Shown here one piece after another: positions 40,574 through 48,792 of a stretch of DNA of 64,000 nt (position 1 is its first letter; each line of letters opens with the position of its first letter). The position numbers were made by a program, and so were the translations under genes. Origin of the DNA: CAIWHR01 sp963734085 (lineage in GTDB: Bacteria; Pseudomonadota; Gammaproteobacteria; Burkholderiales; Casimicrobiaceae); the NCBI GenBank assembly GCA_963734085.1, contig CAVTFT010000007.1:372001-436000 (forward strand), read 5' to 3'. The notes under the pieces were generated by a model. The model was not told where the DNA came from, made no database searches, and worked only from the letters and a program-made list of their open reading frames with translations.

Positions 40574-42307
40574 AATGAGAGGGACTTCCCCTACTCGAAG
40601 CGGTTGAACCGCACGGCATCGAAAGTGCCAAGATTGAGGTGCTGTCCATCAATCTGAACGAGAGGGGAAGTCATGAACGAGATTACTACTGTTGGCGTGG
40701 ACCTGGCAAAGGAAGTCATTGCGGTGTGTGCGGCAGACCGGTCGGGGAAGACGGTGTTCACACGGGTATTCCGCCGCGACACCTTTGCCGCCTGGGCAGT
40801 GCAACTGCCGCCGAGCGTGTTCGGGCTGGAAGCCTGCGGGGCGGCACACCACTGGGCGCGCTGGCTCGCCAGTCATAGCCACACGCCACATCTGATGGCG
40901 GCGGAGTTTGTCAAGCCGTTTCGCAAGAGTCGGGCGGCGAAGAATGATCGCAACGATGCCGAAGCGGTGTTGACGGCGGTGCGGCAACCCAATATGCGCT
41001 TCGTGGCGGTAAAAAGTGTCGAGCAACAAGCCCACCTCTCGTGGCATCGGATGCGCCAAGGCTTCAGTGAGGAACGCACCGCGCTGATCAATCGCCTGCG
41101 TGGTCTGCTCGGGGAATTCGGGGTCTGGCGCGGTCGCTCGGCAGAGGTGCTGATAGGAGCATTGCCGGCGCTGGAACAAGACGAAGCGCTGCCACTGTTG
41201 GTGCGCCGTCTTCTCGGCGAAGCCCGGCCACACCTCGCACGACTGGATGACGCGATCAGCGCTTGCGAGGTGGAGATCAAGAACCACGTCAAAGAGAATG
41301 CCGTGGCACAACGCCTGACCGCGATCAACGGCGTGGGTCCCCTCACCGCCGCGGCAGTGCTCGCCACCGTCACCGACGCGCGCGACTTCAAGAACGGGCG
41401 TCAGTTCGCCGCTTGGCAGGGGATAGTGCCGCGCCAGGACAGCTCAGGGGGTCACACCCGGCTGGGTCACATCACCAAGCGCGGCGACACCTACCTGCGC
41501 GGCTTGCTTACCCAAGGCGCCCGTTCGGCACTGCAGGTGGCGCTGACCAAGGAACCTCTGCGGCGCACCCGCCTGCAAGCCTGGATCGTGCAGCTGCACG
41601 CGCGCGTGGGCTATCACAAAACCCTGGTGGCGATCGCCAACAAGCACGCGCGCATGATCTGGGCCATCCTCGCCAAGGGCGAGAACTACGATCCCGACGC
41701 CTGGCGACGCTGGACCCGAACGACCCCGTCCACCGCGCCCGCGAGCACCGGCATGACCCCGTTAACCGGACAAGGATGAAATTAAACGACCAACGCTTCC
41801 CGCGATGACCGAGGTGAGATAGCAACGAGGTTGGACCGAGCGCTGCCTGAACCTGGCTAACCTGGCGGACCCACATCGAACTGCCGGCGCCTGATCCGCG
41901 CTGGCAGGTGAGGCCGATGACCGAATGAGGCGGCAGCGCGCGACTTTTATCTTGAGCCCGGAGACAACGTCAACGTTCTCCCACAAGGCCGTGTAGAGAG
42001 ATGCAGTCTGTACCTTGTCGCTTACTCATCACCCATCGCCTCAGAGTTGTGAAAACATCAAAACATGCCTTCAGTGCCCTTCTCTGACCCGAGTCGACCT
42101 CACAGAACGGCTCAGGAGCGATTATTTCGAGTGCGGTAGGGGTCAAGCTACCTCCGCCACGGACGCTGATCTCGGATTGAACAATTCACAAACCTCTCAA
42201 CCCTCACGCGCAAACCATGACCATGCGACCGCCATGAACGCCGCCCAACGACGAGGCAACTCATCGTCGTGCGGAAACCACTTGCGTTTCCGGGGAAGTC
42301 CGTAGAG
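40574..42307 (+). mobile_element. IS1111-type element, copy 3
   Basis: Same 1,734-bp unit as copy 1, offset by 15,590 bp, same orientation. The candidate guide RNA corresponds to about 41815-42040. Confidence 0.92.
40673..41779 (+). CDS. IS110/IS1111 family transposase (copy 3)
   Basis: The 368-residue protein is identical to copies 1, 2, 4 and 5. Confidence 0.95.
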   Translation: MNEITTVGVDLAKEVIAVCAADRSGKTVFTRVFRRDTFAAWAVQLPPSVFGLEACGAAHHWARWLASHSHTPHLMAAEFVKPFRKSRAAKNDRNDAEAVLTAVRQPNMRFVAVKSVEQQAHLSWHRMRQGFSEERTALINRLRGLLGEFGVWRGRSAEVLIGALPALEQDEALPLLVRRLLGEARPHLARLDDAISACEVEIKNHVKENAVAQRLTAINGVGPLTAAAVLATVTDARDFKNGRQFAAWQGIVPRQDSSGGHTRLGHITKRGDTYLRGLLTQGARSALQVALTKEPLRRTRLQAWIVQLHARVGYHKTLVAIANKHARMIWAILAKGENYDPDAWRRWTRTTPSTAPASTGMTPLTGQG

Positions 42308-42326
42308 AGCGGTTAGCCCTCACGGT

Positions 42327-42575
42327 CTAAGCCACGCGACGCAACTCTTCGCGGATGACGCGCCGTAGCGTGGACTCAAGACCGCGCTGCTTAACGTACG
42401 CCTTGAGCGCCTCGTTGATAAGGCTCTGATAGTTTCCGCCCCCTGCTTCGTTGACTAGGCGCCTAAACCAGTCAATCACTTCGTTGTCGAGACGGATCGT
42501 AATGCGGGTCTTGCCGGGCGCGGCTGGGGCCACGGCACCGCGCTTGGCGCGGGAGAAGTCGTATTCAGCCTTCAT
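42327..42575 (-). CDS. brnA: BrnA antitoxin (cassette)
   Basis: This 82-residue ribbon-helix-helix antitoxin has ITIRLDNEVIDWFRRLVNEA, then GGGNYQSLINEALKAYVKQR, the typical BrnA DNA-binding half. It overlaps the upstream toxin gene by 11 bp, the usual toxin-first order of brnTA. It should neutralise BrnT and repress the operon. Such pairs stabilise large cassette arrays against loss. Confidence 0.9.
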   Translation of the reverse strand: MKAEYDFSRAKRGAVAPAAPGKTRITIRLDNEVIDWFRRLVNEAGGGNYQSLINEALKAYVKQRGLESTLRRVIREELRRVA

Positions 42576-42831
42576 AGAATTTGCGCTCCTGTTTCGTCGC
42601 GACTCGTGCGGAGATTAGCCGGATATGCGAGCCGCGCTCGGTGAACACAACGACAAGGTCGCGGCCGAAGCCGTCGACGCCGACGGTCACGAAGCGTTGC
42701 TCGCCACGCGATTCTGGATCAGGGCGGGTCAGAGCCAAATTGTCCTCGAAGATTGCGACGGCGTCAGCGAAGTCGATGCCATGTTTGGCGAGATTTGCGC
42801 GATTCTTTTCCTTGTCCCACTCGAACTGCAT
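42565..42831 (-). CDS. brnT: BrnT toxin (cassette)
   Basis: This 88-residue RelE-fold ribonuclease toxin has the diagnostic FEWDKEKNRANLAKHGIDFA near the start and HIRLISARVATKQERKFYEG at the end. All segments expected for BrnT (W-D-x-x-K, K-H-G-I-x-F, R-x-I-S-A-R) are present. It is translated together with brnA. A TATATGCACAA region lies upstream. Confidence 0.93.
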   Translation of the reverse strand: MQFEWDKEKNRANLAKHGIDFADAVAIFEDNLALTRPDPESRGEQRFVTVGVDGFGRDLVVVFTERGSHIRLISARVATKQERKFYEG

Positions 42832-43291
42832 TGGGAATTATATGCACAAACGTACACTCGTGCAAGCGATGGCGATGAGGGCTAACGAACCAAGGTAACC
42901 GGCGACCCGCTGCGGGGGCGAAGCCGCGCATGCGGGGCGTCCGTGTTGACCGAGCGGTTAGCCGTCTTGTTCGCGGAATCTCGACCTCGGTGTAGGTGCC
43001 GGGCGTGGCCCGTTCGACTGCACGAACGACGGAAGCGATCGCGCGTTGAATCCGGGGCCAACTGGGCGTGGACAAGACGACGACCGCAATGCGCCGCGAC
43101 CGGAGATTCTGTTGGTGTTTGAAGTTCGAATCGGTCGTCACAAGTACGGCAAAGGCTTCCTTCTCGGCCGCGTCCAGTAACTCGCCGTTCTTAAGCCTCG
43201 ACCAGCCACGCTCGTACGCGGTGGCAACTTCGTGTGGCGTCAACGAGTGACGCAGCGGTTCAGGAGTGCCCTGATCGAACAGTACGCGCAC
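42764..43291 (-). CDS. DUF5615 PIN-like toxin reading through its attC (cassette)
   Basis: From GTG at 43291 the first ~105 residues form a DUF5615-type protein: MRVLFDQGTPEPLRHSL, EVATAYERGWSRLKNGELLD and FAVLVTTDSNFKHQQNLRSR, the pattern of PIN-like toxins paired with DUF433. No stop precedes the attC, so translation continues through it (residues RSTRTPRMRGFAPAAGRR) and ~50 codons into the BrnT cassette. The natural domain probably ends near VEIPRTRR. The start overlaps the DUF433 stop region. Confidence 0.8.
   Translation of the reverse strand: MRVLFDQGTPEPLRHSLTPHEVATAYERGWSRLKNGELLDAAEKEAFAVLVTTDSNFKHQQNLRSRRIAVVVLSTPSWPRIQRAIASVVRAVERATPGTYTEVEIPRTRRLTARSTRTPRMRGFAPAAGRRLPWFVSPHRHRLHECTFVHIIPNAVRVGQGKESRKSRQTWHRLR
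42880..42963 (-). repeat. attC site (intact)
   Basis: 84 bp: GGCTAACGAACCAAGGTAAC ... GGGGGCGAAGCCGCGCATGC ... GTTGACCGAGCGGTTAGCC. A good model of the uninterrupted IS target. Confidence 0.88.
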
Positions 43292-43531
43292 TTATGCCGT
43301 GGCAAGCGCGCTGCGTGCGGCGTGGTCGAGTACCGCGCGGACCTGTTCGAGAGTAACACCGGGGAACCAGTCCACAAATTGCGACGCAAGAGCGCCGTCC
43401 TCAAGGTTCTCGAAGAGTGCAGACACCGGCACGCGGGTGCCGCGGAATACCCAGGCGCCACTGACGCGTTCGGGGTCTCGCTCGACAGCCGGGCAAGAGG
43501 ACCAGTCGATCATGACGAAAAATGGTACCAC
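43292..43531 (-). CDS. DUF433 antitoxin-like protein (cassette)
   Basis: This 79-residue protein has the DUF433 helix-turn-helix signature: ERDPERVSGAWVFRGTRVPV, SALFENLEDGALASQFVDWF and PGVTLEQVRAVLDHA. DUF433 genes are commonly followed by DUF5615 PIN-like genes and proposed as antitoxins. The start may be at Met7 (MIDWSS). The pair is translationally coupled. Confidence 0.88.
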   Translation of the reverse strand: MVPFFVMIDWSSCPAVERDPERVSGAWVFRGTRVPVSALFENLEDGALASQFVDWFPGVTLEQVRAVLDHAARSALATA

Positions 43532-43618
43532 CGCCGCCCTGAGACGGCTAACGAACGAAGGTAACCGGCGACCCGCCGCGCAGGCGAAGCCGCGCGCACG
43601 GGGCGTCCGTGTTGACCG

Positions 43619-45352
43619 AATGAGAGGGACTTCCCCTACTCGAAGCGGTTGAACCGCACGGCATCGAAAGTGCCAAGATTGAGGTGCTGTCCATCAATCT
43701 GAACGAGAGGGGAAGTCATGAACGAGATTACTACTGTTGGCGTGGACCTGGCAAAGGAAGTCATTGCGGTGTGTGCGGCAGACCGGTCGGGGAAGACGGT
43801 GTTCACACGGGTATTCCGCCGCGACACCTTTGCCGCCTGGGCAGTGCAACTGCCGCCGAGCGTGTTCGGGCTGGAAGCCTGCGGGGCGGCACACCACTGG
43901 GCGCGCTGGCTCGCCAGTCATAGCCACACGCCACATCTGATGGCGGCGGAGTTTGTCAAGCCGTTTCGCAAGAGTCGGGCGGCGAAGAATGATCGCAACG
44001 ATGCCGAAGCGGTGTTGACGGCGGTGCGGCAACCCAATATGCGCTTCGTGGCGGTAAAAAGTGTCGAGCAACAAGCCCACCTCTCGTGGCATCGGATGCG
44101 CCAAGGCTTCAGTGAGGAACGCACCGCGCTGATCAATCGCCTGCGTGGTCTGCTCGGGGAATTCGGGGTCTGGCGCGGTCGCTCGGCAGAGGTGCTGATA
44201 GGAGCATTGCCGGCGCTGGAACAAGACGAAGCGCTGCCACTGTTGGTGCGCCGTCTTCTCGGCGAAGCCCGGCCACACCTCGCACGACTGGATGACGCGA
44301 TCAGCGCTTGCGAGGTGGAGATCAAGAACCACGTCAAAGAGAATGCCGTGGCACAACGCCTGACCGCGATCAACGGCGTGGGTCCCCTCACCGCCGCGGC
44401 AGTGCTCGCCACCGTCACCGACGCGCGCGACTTCAAGAACGGGCGTCAGTTCGCCGCTTGGCAGGGGATAGTGCCGCGCCAGGACAGCTCAGGGGGTCAC
44501 ACCCGGCTGGGTCACATCACCAAGCGCGGCGACACCTACCTGCGCGGCTTGCTTACCCAAGGCGCCCGTTCGGCACTGCAGGTGGCGCTGACCAAGGAAC
44601 CTCTGCGGCGCACCCGCCTGCAAGCCTGGATCGTGCAGCTGCACGCGCGCGTGGGCTATCACAAAACCCTGGTGGCGATCGCCAACAAGCACGCGCGCAT
44701 GATCTGGGCCATCCTCGCCAAGGGCGAGAACTACGATCCCGACGCCTGGCGACGCTGGACCCGAACGACCCCGTCCACCGCGCCCGCGAGCACCGGCATG
44801 ACCCCGTTAACCGGACAAGGATGAAATTAAACGACCAACGCTTCCCGCGATGACCGAGGTGAGATAGCAACGAGGTTGGACCGAGCGCTGCCTGAACCTG
44901 GCTAACCTGGCGGACCCACATCGAACTGCCGGCGCCTGATCCGCGCTGGCAGGTGAGGCCGATGACCGAATGAGGCGGCAGCGCGCGACTTTTATCTTGA
45001 GCCCGGAGACAACGTCAACGTTCTCCCACAAGGCCGTGTAGAGAGATGCAGTCTGTACCTTGTCGCTTACTCATCACCCATCGCCTCAGAGTTGTGAAAA
45101 CATCAAAACATGCCTTCAGTGCCCTTCTCTGACCCGAGTCGACCTCACAGAACGGCTCAGGAGCGATTATTTCGAGTGCGGTAGGGGTCAAGCTACCTCC
45201 GCCACGGACGCTGATCTCGGATTGAACAATTCACAAACCTCTCAACCCTCACGCGCAAACCATGACCATGCGACCGCCATGAACGCCGCCCAACGACGAG
45301 GCAACTCATCGTCGTGCGGAAACCACTTGCGTTTCCGGGGAAGTCCGTAGAG
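43619..45352 (+). mobile_element. IS1111-type element, copy 4
   Basis: Same 1,734-bp unit as copy 1, offset by 18,635 bp, same orientation. The candidate guide RNA corresponds to about 44860-45085. Confidence 0.92.
43718..44824 (+). CDS. IS110/IS1111 family transposase (copy 4)
   Basis: The 368-residue protein is identical to the other four copies. Confidence 0.95.
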   Translation: MNEITTVGVDLAKEVIAVCAADRSGKTVFTRVFRRDTFAAWAVQLPPSVFGLEACGAAHHWARWLASHSHTPHLMAAEFVKPFRKSRAAKNDRNDAEAVLTAVRQPNMRFVAVKSVEQQAHLSWHRMRQGFSEERTALINRLRGLLGEFGVWRGRSAEVLIGALPALEQDEALPLLVRRLLGEARPHLARLDDAISACEVEIKNHVKENAVAQRLTAINGVGPLTAAAVLATVTDARDFKNGRQFAAWQGIVPRQDSSGGHTRLGHITKRGDTYLRGLLTQGARSALQVALTKEPLRRTRLQAWIVQLHARVGYHKTLVAIANKHARMIWAILAKGENYDPDAWRRWTRTTPSTAPASTGMTPLTGQG

Positions 45353-45357
45353 ACGGG

Positions 45358-45867
45358 TTAGGCCTCACCGCGCACTCGACTTATGAGTCGTGCAATGCCT
45401 TTTGCGCCGATGGCAAGACCGACGCCAATTGCAACTTTGGCGCCGCTGGTCACGAGTCCCGGTAAGTAGCGACTGATTGATGGAGCACGCTCTGCATATT
45501 CGCGCTGCACGAAGATCAATGACGTGATTGAATAAATTAGGTCGGACAACCCATAAGCCACGAGCCATGCGCCAATTACCGTTAATGCGACGCGTTCGAG
45601 ATCCGCGGACCCGAAGCGATCGCCAGACAGTTTCTCTCCCGAAACGATCTTATTCGTAACCGTGCTCGGAAAGAACCAAAGCAGCAGACCCAGCACTATC
45701 GGAAGCGCCAGAGTAGCCGTGGCCTGCGCCAATGCGGCAAAGATTGAGTATTGATCGAGCGAGCCGGAATTGGGCGGAAAGTACAGAGGCAACTCGAACA
45801 CGGCGTAAGCGACCATGACCAAGCCAACTGTCTTCAACAGAATGGCCGATACGTCTTTCGTGTCCAT
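45358..45867 (-). CDS. Four-helix membrane protein (cassette)
   Basis: This 169-residue protein has helices at TVGLVMVAYAVFELPLYF, ATATLALPIVLGLLLWFF, ALTVIGAWLVAYGLSDLIY and GAKVAIGVGLAIGAKGIA. Loops are polar and the C-terminus is basic. I recognise no named family. The stop codon falls in the attC core, and the start is 8 bp from the upstream core site. Confidence 0.7.
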   Translation of the reverse strand: MDTKDVSAILLKTVGLVMVAYAVFELPLYFPPNSGSLDQYSIFAALAQATATLALPIVLGLLLWFFPSTVTNKIVSGEKLSGDRFGSADLERVALTVIGAWLVAYGLSDLIYSITSLIFVQREYAERAPSISRYLPGLVTSGAKVAIGVGLAIGAKGIARLISRVRGEA

Positions 45868-45890
45868 GTAAGAGGCCTAACGGAACTAAG

Positions 45891-46823
45891 AGCTTATCCG
45901 TAAATAAAGGAGTACACTGTTCTTCCGTCCGCGCCGGTGCGCGGGACGGAGGAAGGCGATGGCGAAAGCGAGACTTGAGTCATGGGTGGTGTCGGATGCA
46001 TTTTGGGAACGGGTCGAGCCGCTGATCCCGCAGCGGCCGGGCCGGCCGATGCGGCGGAAGTTTGCCCGCAAGCCTGGCGGCGGGCGCAAGCCCAAAGAGG
46101 CACGCGTGGTATTCGAGGCCATCGTGTACGTATTGCGCACCGGCTGCCAATGGAAGGCGTTGCCGCGCGAACGATTCGGCAGCGCCAGTGCCATCCATCA
46201 GCGGTTTCTGGAATGGGAAAAGGCTGGCTTCTTCGTCGCGTTGTGGCAGGCCGGACTCGCTGAGTACGACGAGATGGAGGGTATTGCTTGGCGATGGCAG
46301 AGCATCGACGGGGCATTGCTGAAGGCACCGCTGGCACAAGAGTCGGTGGGGCCGAACCCCACCGACCGGGGAAAAAAATGGAAGCAAGCGGATGTTGCTG
46401 GTCGACGCCCGTGGTGTCCCGCTGTCGATCATCGTGACCGCGGCTAACCGTAACGATGTTACCCAATTGGCGGCGACCCTGGACGCCATCATCGCTCCAC
46501 GTCCGACGGTGGCGCCACGCGCTCGACAGCATCTGTGCGCGGATGCCGGTTTCGTCGGAGTCGCCGCCGAGCAGGACATGCTCGACCGTGACTACACCCC
46601 CCACGTGCGGCCACGCGGCGAGGAGCGCCCGCAACGCGCTCAAGGCAAACGCCCGCGGCGCTGGGTGGTCGAAGTCGCCCACTCCTGGTTCACCCGTTTC
46701 CGCAAACTGCTCGTTCGCTACGAGAAGCTGCATCGCTCCTACCTGGCCCTGACCATGCTTGCCGCCGCCATCATCAGCTTTCGGCACGTGCCAGCGAAGA
46801 TAAATATTATTTACGGATAACTT
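45891..46823 (+). mobile_element. IS5-family (IS427-like) element inside an attC
   Basis: About 933 bp, with imperfect terminal repeats AGCTTATCCGTAAATAA (left) and TTATTTACGGATAACTT (right). A short direct repeat CTAAG at 45886-45890 and 46824-46828 looks like the target duplication (4-5 bp). It carries one split transposase gene. Confidence 0.85.
45959..46820 (+). CDS. IS5-family transposase in two frames
   Basis: The first frame (45959-46447) gives the N-terminal part: SDAFWERVEPLIPQRPGRPM, GGGRKPKEARVVFEAIVYVL and ending near NPTDRGKK. The second (46392-46820) gives LLVDARGVPLSIIVTAANRN, LCADAGFVGV and RWVVEVAHSWFTRFRKLLVR with the DDE Asp/Glu residues. The junction has seven A residues at 46372-46378, a site where IS427-type elements often shift frame. 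The shift needed here is +1 (or -2), so whether it is programmed or a mutation is open. Confidence 0.85.
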
Positions 46824-47150
46824 CTAAGTTAACCGGCCGCTCGGCGGACGCGCAGCGCCGCCGATAGCGGTCCGGTTGAACGCGTGGTTAGGCGGCACCC
46901 GACCGAAGAAAGCGTCATGCGAGACCTCCTCAAGGTACTCGACCTCGACTCGAATGTCATTGAGGTAGCCGCCAAATTCGCGATCAACGTCATGGCTCAC
47001 GTCGAGCACAAAAAGGCCATGTTCGTCGACCTCATCAACGCGGTAGATGCGCCCTAGACAAAATCGGAAGACACCTTGACTCTCGTCGGGTAACTGCGCT
47101 ACCCAAGGAGGCATCTCGGCAAGTTTCACGCGGCTGCCTTTAGCGATCAT
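46824..47150 (-). CDS. Hypothetical cassette protein with attC-encoded tail
   Basis: A roughly 80-residue core (MIAKGSRVKLAEMPPWVAQL, FRFCLGRIYRVDEVDEHGLF, LNDIRVEVEYLEEV) is followed by about 25 residues encoded in the attC (NHAFNRTAIGGAARPPSG). The core looks like a small SH3-like beta-barrel, but this is only an impression. The stop codon lies beside the IS5 insertion. Function unknown. Confidence 0.65.
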   Translation of the reverse strand: MIAKGSRVKLAEMPPWVAQLPDESQGVFRFCLGRIYRVDEVDEHGLFVLDVSHDVDREFGGYLNDIRVEVEYLEEVSHDAFFGRVPPNHAFNRTAIGGAARPPSGRLT

Positions 47151-47177
47151 CGCGACGAAGTGGGCGCTACCAGTGCC

Positions 47178-47261
47178 GCCTAACGGACTAAGCTAACCGG
47201 CGACCCGCTGCGCGGGCGAAGCCGCGCACGCGGAGCGTCCGAGTTGAGCGCCGGGTTAGGC
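47178..47261 (-). repeat. attC site (intact)
   Basis: 84 bp, GCCTAACGGACTAAGCTAAC ... GCGGGCGAAGCCGCGCACGC ... GTTGAGCGCCGGGTTAGGC. Array type, with GAGCG in place of GACCG at the IS target, which may explain why it is uninterrupted. Confidence 0.87.
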
Positions 47262-47289
47262 GGCAGTGGCGCTGGCAAACACCCATGGC

Positions 47290-47493
47290 TTAGCCACGAT
47301 ACCCGAGTAGCCGTGCTGGCAGGAACAACAGGCTTTTCAACAGCGCGAACACTGCGGCGACGCACACGCCGACCAAGCGGAACGGCAGTGACAGCAGCCA
47401 AATGAGCGGTGCCAGGACCAGGACCAGCAGAGCCAACGGCGACGACAGAACAAACAATATGCACCAGCCAACAACGAAGATGAGTGTTTTCAT
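47290..47493 (-). CDS. Small membrane protein (cassette)
   Basis: This 67-residue, very hydrophobic protein (MKTLIFVVGWCILFVLSSPL, ALLVLVLAPLIWLLSLPFRL, then VGVCVAAVFALLKSLLF) has two to three helices. The start at 47493 follows an AGCGTCGCATG context close to the cassette boundary. Function unknown. It is enclosed between two intact attC sites, so it is a complete cassette. Confidence 0.65.
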   Translation of the reverse strand: MKTLIFVVGWCILFVLSSPLALLVLVLAPLIWLLSLPFRLVGVCVAAVFALLKSLLFLPARLLGYRG

Positions 47494-47511
47494 GCGACGC
47501 TCCGAGTTGCC

Positions 47512-47595
47512 GCCTAACGAACGAAGGTAACCGGCGACCCGCCGCGCAGGCGAAGCCGCGCACGCGGGGCGTCCGTGTTGACCGCGTGGTTGGGC
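47512..47595 (-). repeat. attC site (intact)
   Basis: 84 bp, GCCTAACGAACGAAGGTAAC ... GCAGGCGAAGCCGCGCACGC ... GTTGACCGCGTGGTTGGGC. Confidence 0.88.
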
Positions 47596-47596
47596 G

Positions 47597-48064
47597 TCAT
47601 GGCTTTGGCCGGTAGAGAGCGGCGGGTGCCCACCATTCTTCCAGCGTTTGGCGCGCAAGCTCTTGGTGCGCGGAACCTGGCGAGAACGCAAGCTTATCGA
47701 GAAGCTGCACTACGACTGATTCTTGTGCTGCGCTCAACGACGCAAGGCGTGCGGGCTCGCGATCAGGAGGGCGGAGTGAATTGAGTAGCGAATCGACGAC
47801 CAACGTAGGTCGGTCAACGTGTCGATATGCGTAGTCAATCAGATAGGGAAGGTAATGCCTCCACGAGATCGCGTCCAGATGCGGAAGGCCCCAGTGGAAC
47901 GACTCAAGGTACAAATCTGACGTTGCATCCAGCACGGCATCGAAGGGGACGGGTGTACCGTAGTCGTCGATCGCATTGCCACTGCGCAGGCTTGTGGGAG
48001 GCGTTGCGCGCGCCTCCGCCGCAAAGGCGACATTGGTTTTCACGTCAATGACGAGCTGCGCCAT
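47597..48064 (-). CDS. DUF6714-like hypothetical protein (cassette)
   Basis: This roughly 155-residue protein has ESFHWGLPHLDAISWRHYLP, YLIDYAYRHVDRPTLVVDSL and LASLSAAQESVVVQLLDKLA. The W-R-x-Y-L-P segment followed by a helix and an L-x-x-L-S-x-A-Q motif recalls DUF6714 proteins. Function unknown. I chose the Met at 48064 because upstream residues are encoded by the attC. The stop is at the edge of the next attC. Confidence 0.65.
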   Translation of the reverse strand: MAQLVIDVKTNVAFAAEARATPPTSLRSGNAIDDYGTPVPFDAVLDATSDLYLESFHWGLPHLDAISWRHYLPYLIDYAYRHVDRPTLVVDSLLNSLRPPDREPARLASLSAAQESVVVQLLDKLAFSPGSAHQELARQTLEEWWAPAALYRPKP

Positions 48065-48075
48065 CTTGCTATGAC

Positions 48076-48138
48076 GCCCAACGTCCAAGGTAACCGGCGG
48101 CCCGCTTGCGGCACGTCCGGTTGACCGCCGGGTTGGGC
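48076..48138 (-). repeat. attC site (63 bp, intact)
   Basis: GCCCAACGTCCAAGGTAACC ... CGCTTGCGGCACGTCCGGTT ... GACCGCCGGGTTGGGC. Shorter central stem than the 84-bp type. Confidence 0.85.
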
Positions 48139-48152
48139 GTCATAGTGACCGT

Positions 48153-48446
48153 TTAGACAGATGGCCCGCCACCGCGACTCGTGTGCCAAAGTGCGAGCAC
48201 ATCAACTCGATCGCCGCGGATGCGATAGTAGAGGTGATAGCGAATCCGTGCGAGATGCAGGCGCCTTACCCCTTGCGCACGTGTGCGTAACACCGGCGCG
48301 CCGACACCGGGCTCCGCGCCCAGAAGCAAGAAAGCCTCCGCGAGATCCTCGTCGAATGCTTCGCGTGCGAGATCGCGATTTTCGTCCCACCATCGAGCGG
48401 CCCGATCAATCTGGGCTTGTGCACGCTTGGTGACGCGGACGATCAC
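48153..48446 (-). CDS. ParE/RelE-type toxin (cassette)
   Basis: This 97-residue RelE/ParE-superfamily toxin has RVTKRAQAQIDRAARWWDEN near the start and RRLHLARIRYHLYYRIRGDR, then VDVLALWHTSRGGGPS at the end, the typical ParE beta-sheet with its C-terminal W-H-x-x-R. It follows its antitoxin gene by 7 bp. ParE toxins inhibit gyrase and RelE toxins cleave mRNA; sequence alone favours the ParE/RelE group without choosing between them. Confidence 0.88.
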   Translation of the reverse strand: MIVRVTKRAQAQIDRAARWWDENRDLAREAFDEDLAEAFLLLGAEPGVGAPVLRTRAQGVRRLHLARIRYHLYYRIRGDRVDVLALWHTSRGGGPSV

Positions 48447-48453
48447 GGACTAT

Positions 48454-48678
48454 CTAGCCGTGGCGACGTGCGAGCTTCGCGAGCACCTCTTCGGCAGATA
48501 CCGTTTCACCGCGATCGGCCTCAGCTATAGAAAGAAGTAGTTCTGCCTCTTGCTCAGGCGTGAGATCAAAGCCGGCTTCATCGTCCTTGGCGAGGACCGT
48601 CACTGAGGTTCCCTCCTCGAGGGAAACACCTTCAAGAACGACCTTTCCACCAACAACTTTTCCAGTTGCCATTTTCAT
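48454..48678 (-). CDS. Antitoxin partner of the ParE/RelE-type toxin (cassette)
   Basis: This 74-residue protein has a beta-rich AbrB/MazE-like start (GKVVGGKVVLEGVSLEEGTS, VTVLAKDDEAGFDL) and a helical toxin-binding tail (TPEQEAELLLSIAEADRGET, VSAEEVLAKLARR). It resembles the small antitoxins commonly found upstream of ParE-family toxins. The start may be Met3. Together with the toxin it makes a self-contained addiction cassette. Confidence 0.8.
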   Translation of the reverse strand: MKMATGKVVGGKVVLEGVSLEEGTSVTVLAKDDEAGFDLTPEQEAELLLSIAEADRGETVSAEEVLAKLARRHG

Positions 48679-48792
48679 GGCGCAAGGATACTCCCATTCG
48701 AGTGACGCTGCGACTTGACGCCCAACGAACCAAGGTAACCGGCGACCACCGGCGAGCGCGAAGCGCTGCCGGCGGGGCGTCCGTGTTGACCG

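Larger units (their letters stand above)
40501..42318 (-). repeat. attC site split by IS copy 3
   Basis: Left part 40501-40573 (GTCTAAC, GTACCAAGGTAACCGG ... GTGTTGACCG) and right part 42308-42318 (AGCGGTTAGCC). Removing the IS gives an intact array-type attC. Confidence 0.85.
43546..45363 (-). repeat. attC site split by IS copy 4
   Basis: Left part 43546-43618 (GGCTAAC, GAACGAAGGTAACCGG ... GTGTTGACCG) and right part 45353-45363 (ACGGGTTAGGC). It restores TTGACCGACGGGTTAGGC when the IS is removed. Confidence 0.85.
45875..46893 (-). repeat. attC site split by an IS5-family element
   Basis: Left core GCCTAAC with GGAACTAAG (45875-45890), then after the IS CTAAGTTAACCGGCCGCTCG ... TCCGGTTGAACGCGTGGTTA and GGC (to 46893). 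The IS lies in the opposite arm from the IS1111-type insertions. Confidence 0.8.

Noticed and set aside
47178..48138. Repeated palindromic sequences spaced by short unique DNA, superficially like CRISPR repeats
   Set aside because: The repeats are 60-85 bp, imperfect palindromes with RYYYAAC/GTTRRRY cores, and spacers are whole genes of variable length. They are attC sites. No cas genes are present.
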